This document shows, piece by piece, positions 16,947 to 25,257 of a stretch of DNA of 64,000 bases (position 1 is the first letter of the stretch; the number at the start of each line of letters is the position of its first letter). Location of the stretch: assembly GCF_041538065.1 (NCBI RefSeq), contig NZ_JBGORW010000008.1, positions 1 through 64,000 on the forward strand, in the 5' to 3' direction. The position numbers and the translations under genes were made by a program. The notes below the pieces were generated by a model. The model worked only from the letters and a program-made list of their open reading frames with translations, searched no databases and was not told where the DNA came from. The stretch comes from Leptotrichia hongkongensis (lineage in GTDB: Bacteria; Fusobacteriota; Fusobacteriia; Fusobacteriales; Leptotrichiaceae).

Positions 16947-18217
16947 TCTATAACCTTTCTTACTATTCTTTTTAATTTTTTTGTGCTATCTGTTTTATAA
17001 TCTATGAATCTAATTTCTACATTTTCTATATCCAAAGAATCGAACAATTTATCAAATTCTTTTCTTACTAGTTTTTCCTGTTCATTATTTACATTCAAAA
17101 TTGCAATCTCCAGTAAATTGCTATTTATTTGAAAAACCTGATATTCTCTTATATTTTCAGCAAAAAGTATTGTTCTTCTAATAAAATCTGGAAATACAGT
17201 AATTTCTTTATCAAATTTATTTATAAACCTGAAAATATCATCTGAACGCCCTTCAATCTTTTCAATTCTCTGTAAAACAGAACCGCACTCACATGGTTCT
17301 TCTGATCCAACTAGAATATCATTCAAATAATAATTTACAAAAGGCTGGCTTGTCCTCCTGAAATCTGTAATTATTGGATAAAATCTTTTTGCATCTATAT
17401 ATTTCCTGTCAAATTTTATTAAATCTTCATTCAAATGGAGATGTCCGTATTCACAAGTACAGGCTAAAAAACCTTCTGTCGCCTGGTAAATCTGATGAAT
17501 TACTTTTAAATTAAACTGCTTTTTTATATATTCCTCATCAGGTTTTTCTAAAATTTCTGCAACTGAAACAACTTTTTTCACAAAAGTTTTCAACTTGCCT
17601 TCCTCTATCTTTTTAGCCAGCATTAGTAGTAAGGAGGGGGGCGCAACAATAATAGTTGGATTGTATTCATTCAACCTCTCAATATGTCCGTCAATATCTT
17701 TAAAAGTATCAAAATATTCCAAACTTATTAAAAAAGAATTTATAGATTTATACAAATCATTGTCCGCTCTTAGGAAAAATGCTATTCTATGTCCAAGAAT
17801 ACTATTTTTAGGCAGCATTTTAGCCAAAATTGTTCCTGCCCATATGCCTTGCTCTTCAGGAGTAGTAATAAACATTCCTCTATGTCCAGAAGTTCCAGAA
17901 GACAACCCTACTGAAATATCTTTGTATTTCTGATTAAAATTTCTTGTTTTTTCACTATTTAGGGCAATTTCCATTGCTTCATCCCTTTTTACCCCTAAAG
18001 TATTAAGTTCATCAAAATTTTCCATCATAAATGCTTTGTTCATAACAAAATTTTCAGAAATTTCGTGAGTTTTAAAATATGGAGATTTTTCTTTTAGAAA
18101 TTTTAAGTGTTTATTTACCTGTTTTTTCTGATGTTCCAAAAGTTTATCTCGTGAATCCCATTTATTAAAATATCTTATTTTTATAAAACTTGATATAATC
18201 TTAAATATTTTTTTCAT
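16943..18217 (-). CDS. PaaK/CoF-synthetase-like adenylate-forming enzyme
   Basis: A 424-aa member of the adenylate-forming superfamily, of the short type related to coenzyme F390 synthetase and phenylacetate-CoA ligase. The phosphate-binding loop is SSGTSGHRG (residues 106-114). The aromatic YQATEGFLACTC segment lies near residue 245, and a four-Cys-like C-x-C plus CECG pair (about 255 and 315) may bind Zn. It probably activates a carboxylate as an acyl-AMP. Translation is coupled on both sides: it overlaps the MBL gene by 17 nt and the FabH-like gene by 4 nt. Confidence 0.85.
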   Translation of the reverse strand: MKKIFKIISSFIKIRYFNKWDSRDKLLEHQKKQVNKHLKFLKEKSPYFKTHEISENFVMNKAFMMENFDELNTLGVKRDEAMEIALNSEKTRNFNQKYKDISVGLSSGTSGHRGMFITTPEEQGIWAGTILAKMLPKNSILGHRIAFFLRADNDLYKSINSFLISLEYFDTFKDIDGHIERLNEYNPTIIVAPPSLLLMLAKKIEEGKLKTFVKKVVSVAEILEKPDEEYIKKQFNLKVIHQIYQATEGFLACTCEYGHLHLNEDLIKFDRKYIDAKRFYPIITDFRRTSQPFVNYYLNDILVGSEEPCECGSVLQRIEKIEGRSDDIFRFINKFDKEITVFPDFIRRTILFAENIREYQVFQINSNLLEIAILNVNNEQEKLVRKEFDKLFDSLDIENVEIRFIDYKTDSTKKLKRIVRKVIE

Positions 18218-19031
18218 TCAATATCCTCTTTACCTTTTCTTTATTATCATGACTGACAACAACAGAAATATCATCTTTTATCAATTTTTTCAAAAAATCA
18301 CTTCCCTGCTGATAATCCTCAAAGTTATTCTGTATTTTTCTAGCAAGCCATTTCATTTTATCTGTAAATGGAAGATATTCAGTCCCCCAGCATACATCAG
18401 CGCCAATAAACAGTTTTAATTCTGGCATATATACACATGCCTGACCTTTTGCATGTCCGTCTATCTCGACCATAAGCATAGATGAATCAGAAAATAAATC
18501 AAAACTATTTTTATACAAAAACAACTTGTTTTCCTTATAATTTTCCTTTCCTATCAATGTCAATCTATTTTCAAAATCATCTGGCAGAAGTTCATTAAAA
18601 ATCAAAAAATCATCTTTTTTTGACTTAAAACTATTATAGCAAGTCTCAGTTAATATTAAATTAGAGTTTGGAAAAAATTTCAATCCCCCAATATGATCAG
18701 GATGTAAATGTGAAACAATTATATATTTTATTTCTTCTATACTTATACCTTTTTTTCTAAGTTGATAATCAATTGTATCTTCTTTTTTTAAGGTTATTGG
18801 ATTGGGAAATCTATACAAAAAATATTTAAATTTATTTTTTAAAATATCCATAGAATAACCAGTATCATAAAGAATATAGCCCATCCTTTTATGCTTTATC
18901 AAAAACACTCCCGCATAAAAATCAACTACTGTCTTACCAAAACCTTTAAAAACCTTCTTTAAATCATTTGTACAATAGCCACAGGCAAAATATTCAACTT
19001 TTTCTATCATTTTTTCTGATGTGCTTAACAT
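18201..19031 (-). CDS. Metallo-beta-lactamase-fold hydrolase
   Basis: A 276-aa MBL-fold enzyme with the di-metal motif HLHPDHIGG (108-116), an upstream YDTG (about 56), DGHAKGQ (about 193) giving a further His, GADVCWG (about 211) giving the bridging Asp, and VVSHDN near the end. These suffice for a Zn- or Fe-dependent hydrolase; the substrate could be a thioester, lactone or phosphodiester. The ATG at 19031 has AAGGAG 9 nt upstream, inside the preceding gene, giving a 38-nt overlap. In the cluster it might release or edit the lipid intermediate. Confidence 0.85.
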   Translation of the reverse strand: MLSTSEKMIEKVEYFACGYCTNDLKKVFKGFGKTVVDFYAGVFLIKHKRMGYILYDTGYSMDILKNKFKYFLYRFPNPITLKKEDTIDYQLRKKGISIEEIKYIIVSHLHPDHIGGLKFFPNSNLILTETCYNSFKSKKDDFLIFNELLPDDFENRLTLIGKENYKENKLFLYKNSFDLFSDSSMLMVEIDGHAKGQACVYMPELKLFIGADVCWGTEYLPFTDKMKWLARKIQNNFEDYQQGSDFLKKLIKDDISVVVSHDNKEKVKRILNEKNI

Positions 19032-19977
19032 ATTTTTTTACTCCTTCAAGGACAGATATTTGCGGATAGTATCCTAATTCTTTTTTTGCCTTGTCAATAT
19101 TCAAAGTCTGGCTGTATCTCATTAAATATAGCGTATATTTGGTAAGAGGAGGCTCTTTCTCAATTCCAAAAAGTTTATAGACTTTTTCTAAAATTGAAAC
19201 TAGAATTAAAATTAGTCTGTAGTTCCATTTTAAATATTTGCCTTCTGTTCCCAGCTCGTTAAAGAACAATGTCAAAATTTCCTTAAATTCTATCGGCTCA
19301 TCGTTTGTTATATTGTAAATTTGCCGTGAATACTTTTCGTTTTCTAGTGCCAGCCTTAAAGCATAGGCAACATTTTCAACACAAGTTACATCGACTTTTT
19401 GTTTTCCATCAGCAAAAAGAGGTATTCCCATTTTTTTATTTAAATCTAGAAGTCTTGGAATTATGCTTGTATCTCCAATTCCAAATAATCCACGTGGACG
19501 AATTATCATATAATTTAGCTTGGAATTCTTGATTATATTTTCTGCCATAATTTTACTTTTTATATAAAAATTAAGGTTATTTTCCTTTGGAGCCTCATTT
19601 TCCTTAACATCCAGCTGATCTTTTGCCCCAGCATATATGCTTGGAGATGAAACAAAAACTAATTTTAGGTCCTGTTTCTCACAAATTTCAACGATATTTC
19701 GAGTTCCTAGTACATTCACCTTATAAAAATTGTTCCATTTACCCCAAACTGTAGATAATGCCGCAGCATGAATTACTGCACTGCATCCTTGCAAAGCTCC
19801 TAGCAAATCTTCCTTATTTTCTATATCTCCCTTAAAAAACTCAACATTACTGTCAATCAAAGTCTTGCCAATTTTCTCATTTCTTCCAAATGCAACAACC
19901 TGATAACCATTATTTTTTAATTCTTCAACTATATATTTTCCTAGAAAACCAGTAGCCCCTGTAATTAAAACCTTCAT
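18994..19977 (-). CDS. NAD(P)-dependent epimerase/dehydratase (3-beta-HSD-like)
   Basis: An extended short-chain dehydrogenase of 327 aa. The N-terminus has the nucleotide motif GATGFLG (7-13), then KGDIENKEDL for the cofactor acid. The active-site YIKSK matches Tyr-x-x-x-Lys near residue 144, with a Ser (SSPSIY) upstream. It resembles the 3-beta-hydroxysteroid dehydrogenase/OleD branch, which reduces beta-keto acids or oxidises ring alcohols. It probably acts on the product of the FabH-like enzyme. Confidence 0.85.
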   Translation of the reverse strand: MKVLITGATGFLGKYIVEELKNNGYQVVAFGRNEKIGKTLIDSNVEFFKGDIENKEDLLGALQGCSAVIHAAALSTVWGKWNNFYKVNVLGTRNIVEICEKQDLKLVFVSSPSIYAGAKDQLDVKENEAPKENNLNFYIKSKIMAENIIKNSKLNYMIIRPRGLFGIGDTSIIPRLLDLNKKMGIPLFADGKQKVDVTCVENVAYALRLALENEKYSRQIYNITNDEPIEFKEILTLFFNELGTEGKYLKWNYRLILILVSILEKVYKLFGIEKEPPLTKYTLYLMRYSQTLNIDKAKKELGYYPQISVLEGVKKYVKHIRKNDRKS

Positions 19978-19979
19978 CG

Positions 19980-21251
19980 CTATCCTCCTTTTAACAGCCT
20001 GTCAATTTCTTTTTTCAATATTTCACTTGGTAAATAATTATTAAATTCTTTTGATAATTTTTCCAAATTGTTCCATTCTTCTCTTTTTAGCATTTTCTTA
20101 AAAGCCTTTAAAATCGACTTTCTTGATTTTAATTTAGCTGGTATTCCAATTTTAGCTAAATCAGCCCTTACTGCATAATCAAACTGGTCATAATCATGAG
20201 GAACAATAACAGTAGGCTTGTTATATTTTATACAGGAATAAAGTATTCCTGCTCCACCATGATGAATAACATAATCTATCTTGGGCAAAATTTCATCATA
20301 ATCTAAATAATGGTAAATGTGTAAATTATTTTCCTTTATAGTACCCTTATCTTTTTCTAAATAACTTCCCAATGAGACTACGAACAGAAATTCAGGATAG
20401 ATTTTTGAAAGTTCTTTTGCCAACTCAATTATTGAATTTTTAGCCCATTTCAGATGCGTTCCGTTAGTTAAAAATACAGTTTTTTCAAATTTTTTATTAT
20501 TTTCAAATTGCACACTATTTTTAAAAAGGGACGAACAGCAAGGCCCAGCCCAGGAAAATTGACTTGGAAAATCATCTCTAAATTCAATTTCTTTCATGCC
20601 TAAACCTAATATCGAATATGGAGAATAAATATTTTCTTCACCTTTTTCATTGTACAAAGTGAAGTTAAATTGTCTTAATTGATTTTTTAAAATAAAACAA
20701 ACCATTCTTTTAAAATTTCTGACAATGTTTCTTGATATACTATCTCTTAGTTTGAATAAAAAATTATCTCTTGGATATAGTCCTCCCATATAAGAAGGAG
20801 TTGTTGTCCTGCTTTCTATTGCAAATGGTGTCGGAATGCTTGTAATCCAAGGAATATTAATTTTTTTGCACACAAATCCTGCTGGAACGGCTGTAAAATC
20901 TGCTATAACTATGTCAGGCTTTCTTTTAGAAAAAAAATCTTCCATTTCTCTTATTATTTCTGGCATAAGTCCCATATTTTCTTTAAATTGCTTATACATA
21001 ATCCGAAGATTAGTCTGTTTATCTGTATCAGATATTTTTTCAAAGATAGCAGGCTTATCTCTAAGGAAAACTTTTACAGGAAATCCAAGTTTCTTTACAA
21101 CTTCCTCTTTTTGACAACCTGTATAAATACAGATATTATATTTGTCCTTTTCCTTTAATAGAGGGAGAACTAACTCTAAAGCTGGATAGAGATGACCGCT
21201 AAAAGGCGGAGCAACAACTGCAATTTCAATTTTTTCCTTGTAAGTATTCAT
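19980..21251 (-). CDS. GT1-family (UGT/MGT-like) glycosyltransferase
   Basis: A 423-aa GT-B glycosyltransferase. The N-terminus APPFSGHLYPALEL is the acceptor-domain start of UDP-glycosyltransferases acting on small molecules or lipids. The C-terminal donor-binding signature includes HHGGAGILYSCIKYNKP and VPHDYDQFDYAVRA (about residues 340-375). It probably adds a sugar to a hydrophobic acceptor made by the cluster. The coding region overlaps the previous gene by 26 nt. Confidence 0.87.
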   Translation of the reverse strand: MNTYKEKIEIAVVAPPFSGHLYPALELVLPLLKEKDKYNICIYTGCQKEEVVKKLGFPVKVFLRDKPAIFEKISDTDKQTNLRIMYKQFKENMGLMPEIIREMEDFFSKRKPDIVIADFTAVPAGFVCKKINIPWITSIPTPFAIESRTTTPSYMGGLYPRDNFLFKLRDSISRNIVRNFKRMVCFILKNQLRQFNFTLYNEKGEENIYSPYSILGLGMKEIEFRDDFPSQFSWAGPCCSSLFKNSVQFENNKKFEKTVFLTNGTHLKWAKNSIIELAKELSKIYPEFLFVVSLGSYLEKDKGTIKENNLHIYHYLDYDEILPKIDYVIHHGGAGILYSCIKYNKPTVIVPHDYDQFDYAVRADLAKIGIPAKLKSRKSILKAFKKMLKREEWNNLEKLSKEFNNYLPSEILKKEIDRLLKGG

Positions 21252-21867
21252 AAATTATTTTTTTTACCTTTCTATCCTTAAAATATTCCAAATGTCCACA
21301 ATTTACAATTCTGTCAGTCTTGTGAAAATCTAGAAGCCAGCTGTAAATATCTAAACTTCCCTTAATAACTACTGTATTTTTCAAGTTTCCATAACCTTTC
21401 GCTACAGGTCCTAAAGCAAACATCGTAATATTCTCATTATTATAATTTGCTAAATCCATAAATTTATTCCAAACATTTAAGCCTGAGCTTAAAGAAATAA
21501 CTATCACATCTTTTAAATGCTTAACAGGCTCTAAATGCCTCAAAATTTCCTGTTTAAATTTTTTATTAAAAAGAGTGCTAGAATAATAAACAATATTTGA
21601 TAAACTTGCTTTAAAAATGCTGATGTCTTCATATTCATCATGTTCAAAGTCTTCATTATATGGAAAATTTGAATTTATAATTTTGTAGCCAAATTGCTTA
21701 AAAATATTTAAAATCTCAAATTTTTCTTGTGCTAAGGCAGCTGTTTTAAGATTGCTGCTTCCACTTATAAAAAAGACAATTTTATCTTCTTTTAAAAAAG
21801 TTTTTGAAACATCAAGACTTTCCAGCTTTTCTAAATAGTCGTTAAACTTCATAATGTATTTTCCCAT
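21226..21867 (-). CDS. Cluster protein of unknown function
   Basis: A 213-aa protein without a recognised family. It begins either at 21867 or at the ATG at 21852. The pattern IVFFISGSSNLKTAA near residue 30 and VIVISLSSGLNVWNKF near 118 suggests alternating beta strands and helices, perhaps an alpha/beta hydrolase-like or Rossmann-like fold. A G-x-S-x-G nucleophile elbow is not seen. It has no signal peptide or membrane helix. It is translationally coupled to both flanking glycosyltransferases, so it probably acts in the same pathway. Confidence 0.6.
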   Translation of the reverse strand: MGKYIMKFNDYLEKLESLDVSKTFLKEDKIVFFISGSSNLKTAALAQEKFEILNIFKQFGYKIINSNFPYNEDFEHDEYEDISIFKASLSNIVYYSSTLFNKKFKQEILRHLEPVKHLKDVIVISLSSGLNVWNKFMDLANYNNENITMFALGPVAKGYGNLKNTVVIKGSLDIYSWLLDFHKTDRIVNCGHLEYFKDRKVKKIIYEYLQGKN

Positions 21868-23020
21868 CTTTAACTCTAATTTTTTTATTTCTCCATATAA
21901 TCACAGGCGGTGTTAAAAGAGTATAAACCAGTATAAAAGGCAATAAAAATTCACTTATTAACTCATACGGCGATTCATCAGCCTTATGAAAAAAATTACC
22001 TTTCTTTTGTATTTCTGACTGATAAATAAATAATCTCACTATATGGAACAATCCAACCTTTCCTATAAATAGTGCTATTATCATGATAAAATAATTTATT
22101 CCCAAATAAAAACTTAAAAATAATAGAATAGCTGGTAAGAATACAGGCAATAATATTATAAATAAAAATTTAATGGAAAAGGCATTTTTCATATAAACAT
22201 TGCTAAATAAAAGCCATCTTTTCATAAGAAGAATATATTTTCTAAAATTTGGAACAGTATTTCTCACATTGCAAAAAATAGTACTTTGTATAATTTTTAC
22301 ATTTTTGGAAAGTAAATAAGTTGCAAGTGCCAAATCATCACATAGCCAATATTTTATCTCTTCAAAAGCAGAATATTTTTTTAAAATATCAGTCCTTAAA
22401 ATATAAAACATTCCGTTTATAGTCTTATTTTCCTTTAAAAAAGACATAGAAAAGTATGAAAAAATAGAATTAGAATTTATAAAAGCCGAGATTAATTTTG
22501 AATAGAAGCCTTTAATATTATAATTATAAGGAATCCCAGTTACTATCCACTCCGCCTTATCTTTTTCATAGATACTTAATTCATCGAGTTTTTTTCTGTC
22601 AATAACTGCATCATCATCTAAAATTACCGTATATTCCGTTTTTATTTTCTTTATAGCTTGCGATAATTTAAATACTTTGGGATTTACTTCTTGCGGAACA
22701 TCATCTAAGTAACAGACTTCTACTCTGCTAGAATAATTTTTATTTTTTAAAATATTTTCAACTGTCTGTCTTGCTAAAGAATCACTTTTATCAACAAGCC
22801 AAATAAATTTCATGTCATTAGTATTTTTTAAATTTGCAGACAAATCATCTTCCAATCTTATATCTCCAGACAAAATAGGTTGAACTACTGTGTATTTGCT
22901 CTCATCTATCTTATTTTTTTCCAGACTATTTATTCTTTTAAAGTAAACAAAAGAAAATATTAATTTTAAAATGAGCAAGATTACTGCCAATATCAATAAA
23001 AAATTAAACAATACTGTCAT
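21842..23020 (-). CDS. Membrane GT2 glycosyltransferase (ceramide glucosyltransferase/HpnI-like)
   Basis: A 392-aa processive-type GT-A enzyme. An N-terminal membrane helix (about 3-25) is followed by the catalytic domain with VVQPILSGD, VILDDDAVID (about 133-142, metal-binding Asp), WLCDDLALA (about 222) and an R-W motif in LLMKRWLLF (about 267). C-terminal helices (about 285-370) end in IIWRNKKIRV. This layout is that of ceramide glucosyltransferase and hopanoid HpnI relatives, which glycosylate a membrane lipid. Start and stop overlap both neighbours. Confidence 0.85.
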   Translation of the reverse strand: MTVLFNFLLILAVILLILKLIFSFVYFKRINSLEKNKIDESKYTVVQPILSGDIRLEDDLSANLKNTNDMKFIWLVDKSDSLARQTVENILKNKNYSSRVEVCYLDDVPQEVNPKVFKLSQAIKKIKTEYTVILDDDAVIDRKKLDELSIYEKDKAEWIVTGIPYNYNIKGFYSKLISAFINSNSIFSYFSMSFLKENKTINGMFYILRTDILKKYSAFEEIKYWLCDDLALATYLLSKNVKIIQSTIFCNVRNTVPNFRKYILLMKRWLLFSNVYMKNAFSIKFLFIILLPVFLPAILLFLSFYLGINYFIMIIALFIGKVGLFHIVRLFIYQSEIQKKGNFFHKADESPYELISEFLLPFILVYTLLTPPVIIWRNKKIRVKDGKIHYEV

Positions 23021-23790
23021 TTAATCACCTTTTTCAAGACTAATCCTGCTAACCTTAGCTGTAACGAAATTGGCAATAAATTTATTAAAAACATGGACAC
23101 TCTATTCCTAAAGCCAATAATGGAAAATCTTCTTCCTTTTTCCATCGCTTTTATAATTTTTTTTGCTGTCTCTTCCGAACTCATCATAAATTTTTGAGAA
23201 CTTCCAAATTTTTCCTGTGTATTCTTATCAAAAAAATTAGTTGCCGTTGGGCCGGGACAAACTGATAAAACTCTCACATCTTTGTTTTTATGCGACAATT
23301 CTTGATCTAATGCCAAAGAATAATGCAATAATGCAGATTTTGTCGAACTATAAACTGCCATATACGGATGCTGATATAAAGCACCTGTCGAACATACATT
23401 TAAAATAATTCCTTTTCCTTTTTGCAAAAATTTTTCTGAAAATTTTTTTGTTAAAATTAATGGAGAAACAAAATTCACATTTACAGTATCCAAATCTTCC
23501 TTATCACTTAATTTCAAAAAATCTGTAATTTTTCCAAAACCAGCACAATTAATAACCAAATCAACATCACAATTTTCAACAACATTTCTTAAATTATCTA
23601 TATCTGTTAAATCATATTCTATACAAATACATTCAATTAAGGGATTTTTTTCTTCCAGTTCTTTTTTTAATAAATTCAGTTTATCAGAAGATCTTGCCAG
23701 CAAATACATCTTTTTACTTTTATTTGCCAATTTTTTTGCCAATTCTTTACCAATTCCTGAACTTGCGCCTGTTATTAAAATTTTTTCCAT
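23017..23790 (-). CDS. Short-chain dehydrogenase/reductase
   Basis: A classical SDR of 257 aa: GASSGIGKELA (7-17) for NAD(P), NCAGFGK (about 85) and the catalytic YSSTKSA (Tyr-x-x-x-Lys, about 147-153) with Ser in NVCSTGALY. A hydrophobic C-terminus suggests membrane association, as in SDRs acting on long-chain substrates. It is the first gene of the eight-gene operon. A TTGACA on the minus strand (plus 23827-23832) in the 85-nt gap upstream could be its -35, but the -10 is poor. Confidence 0.86.
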   Translation of the reverse strand: MEKILITGASSGIGKELAKKLANKSKKMYLLARSSDKLNLLKKELEEKNPLIECICIEYDLTDIDNLRNVVENCDVDLVINCAGFGKITDFLKLSDKEDLDTVNVNFVSPLILTKKFSEKFLQKGKGIILNVCSTGALYQHPYMAVYSSTKSALLHYSLALDQELSHKNKDVRVLSVCPGPTATNFFDKNTQEKFGSSQKFMMSSEETAKKIIKAMEKGRRFSIIGFRNRVSMFLINLLPISLQLRLAGLVLKKVIK

Positions 23791-23875
23791 TATTTATTCA
23801 TCCTATTCATAATCAAATAATCTGGCTGTCAACAAACTATTATAGTCCTTTATTTATTTGATTTTCCGTATATAT

Positions 23876-24718
23876 TTAAATTTTTTTCAATTTTAGCACT
23901 ACAATTTCAGGCTGTGCAAAAAATCTTATGAACATTTCAAATGCTCCACCACCAACACCTGAAGTAGTATAAATTTTATGTCCATCATATTCCTTTAATC
24001 CGTATCCGTATTTCCAAGGATGCTTAATTTCTGCCCATAATATCAAGCCGAACAATGTTATCTGCCCACCGTGAGTATGCCCTGCCAAAGTCATATCTGA
24101 TCTTTCTTTCTGTTCATTTGTCATTTCTTCAAAATAATCAGGATTATGTGTGATGAAGATATTAAAGTCCTCTTTTTTTATACCATTAAGCGCTTTCTGT
24201 GCATCAGGTTTCCCTTTTAGTAAATCATCAACTGCTGAAATGTAGATACTCTGGTTATTTACTGTTATTTTGTCATTTTCATTTACCAGCACTTTGTACC
24301 CAAGGCTTTTAAGTCCAGCCATATTTTTTTCCACAGAATTATAATCATGATTTCCCAAAACTGCATAAATTCCATATTTAGGCTTTTCCAACTTTTCCAT
24401 TCCTTTGTAAAATCGTGGAATTTTACCAGTCCAGTTAGTATAGTCACCACCCAGAATTATAATATCCTTTTCCTGCTTGTTTATCAAATCAATAATCCTG
24501 TCAAGCTGCTTCTGATTAAATCTCGCATAAGTATCTAGCTGAAAATCTGCCGCAAAGACAATCTTCTTTCCATCAAATTCTTGTGGAATATCTTTTGAAG
24601 CAATTTCTATTGTTCTGACCTTGAGCTGTGTATATTCATAATGTGCATAAATTAGGCAGATTATAAAAAATATTGCTAAAATTCCTAAAACTGAAAATAC
24701 TGTTTTTTTAGTTATCAT
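23876..24718 (-). CDS. Membrane-anchored metallophosphoesterase (YkuE/YaeI-like), copy A
   Basis: A 280-aa calcineurin-like phosphoesterase. An N-terminal membrane helix (about 7-25) is followed by the metal motifs FAADFQ, GGDYTNW, GNHDYN, a THNPDY His and AGHTHGGQ. Relatives include YkuE/YaeI, implicated in hydrolysing UDP-diacylglucosamine-like or other phosphoesters; this role is not proven here. It closely resembles the 280-aa gene at 26612-27454 over its whole length, indicating duplication. Confidence 0.87.
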   Translation of the reverse strand: MITKKTVFSVLGILAIFFIICLIYAHYEYTQLKVRTIEIASKDIPQEFDGKKIVFAADFQLDTYARFNQKQLDRIIDLINKQEKDIIILGGDYTNWTGKIPRFYKGMEKLEKPKYGIYAVLGNHDYNSVEKNMAGLKSLGYKVLVNENDKITVNNQSIYISAVDDLLKGKPDAQKALNGIKKEDFNIFITHNPDYFEEMTNEQKERSDMTLAGHTHGGQITLFGLILWAEIKHPWKYGYGLKEYDGHKIYTTSGVGGGAFEMFIRFFAQPEIVVLKLKKI

Positions 24719-24786
24719 AAAATTTTTCTTTTCAATTGTTTTATTTTCTCTCTAATTTTGAGATTTATAACTTTTCTATTTATTTC

Positions 24787-25167
24787 TTAATCAGCAACTG
24801 CACTTACTTCTATTTCTATCATCAATTCCTTATCAATTAATGAAGACACCTCTACCATTGTTGCAACTGGTTTAATGTCCTTAAAAAATTCTCCATGTGC
24901 TTTTCCATATTCTTCCCATTTTGAAATATCTGTAACAAACATTCTTGTTCTAATAACGTTTTTTAACCCCAATCCTTCCTTTTCAAGAACTTTTTTTATA
25001 TTTTCAAGAATATATTTTGTCTGTTCATAGGCATTTCCTGCTGCATAAGGCTTTCCATCCTTAACGGCTGTTGTTCCTGCTATTTCAAAAATATTTCCTA
25101 TCCTTACTGCTCTCGAATATCCTACAATGTCCTCCCATGGAGAATTTCCGCTTATATTTTTTCTCAT
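24787..25167 (-). CDS. ridA: RidA-family enamine/imine deaminase
   Basis: A 126-aa trimeric YjgF/YER057c-type protein. It has SPWEDIVGYSRAVRIGN at the start, the conserved Arg in IRTRMFVTDIS (about residue 78) and a C-terminal MIEIEVSAVAD. RidA hydrolyses the reactive 2-aminoacrylate or 2-aminocrotonate produced by PLP enzymes such as threonine ammonia-lyase (IlvA). That fits its presence in a region with ilvA and the BCAA genes, though ilvA is 12 kb away. GGAAGGAG precedes the ATG. Confidence 0.9.
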   Translation of the reverse strand: MRKNISGNSPWEDIVGYSRAVRIGNIFEIAGTTAVKDGKPYAAGNAYEQTKYILENIKKVLEKEGLGLKNVIRTRMFVTDISKWEEYGKAHGEFFKDIKPVATMVEVSSLIDKELMIEIEVSAVAD

Positions 25168-25257
25168 TAATTTAACTCCTTCCGAATTCTCATACTTATC
25201 TTATTTTTCAATAATAGCATTCATATTCTGTGTTTCAAAAAGTTTATAATAAATTTT

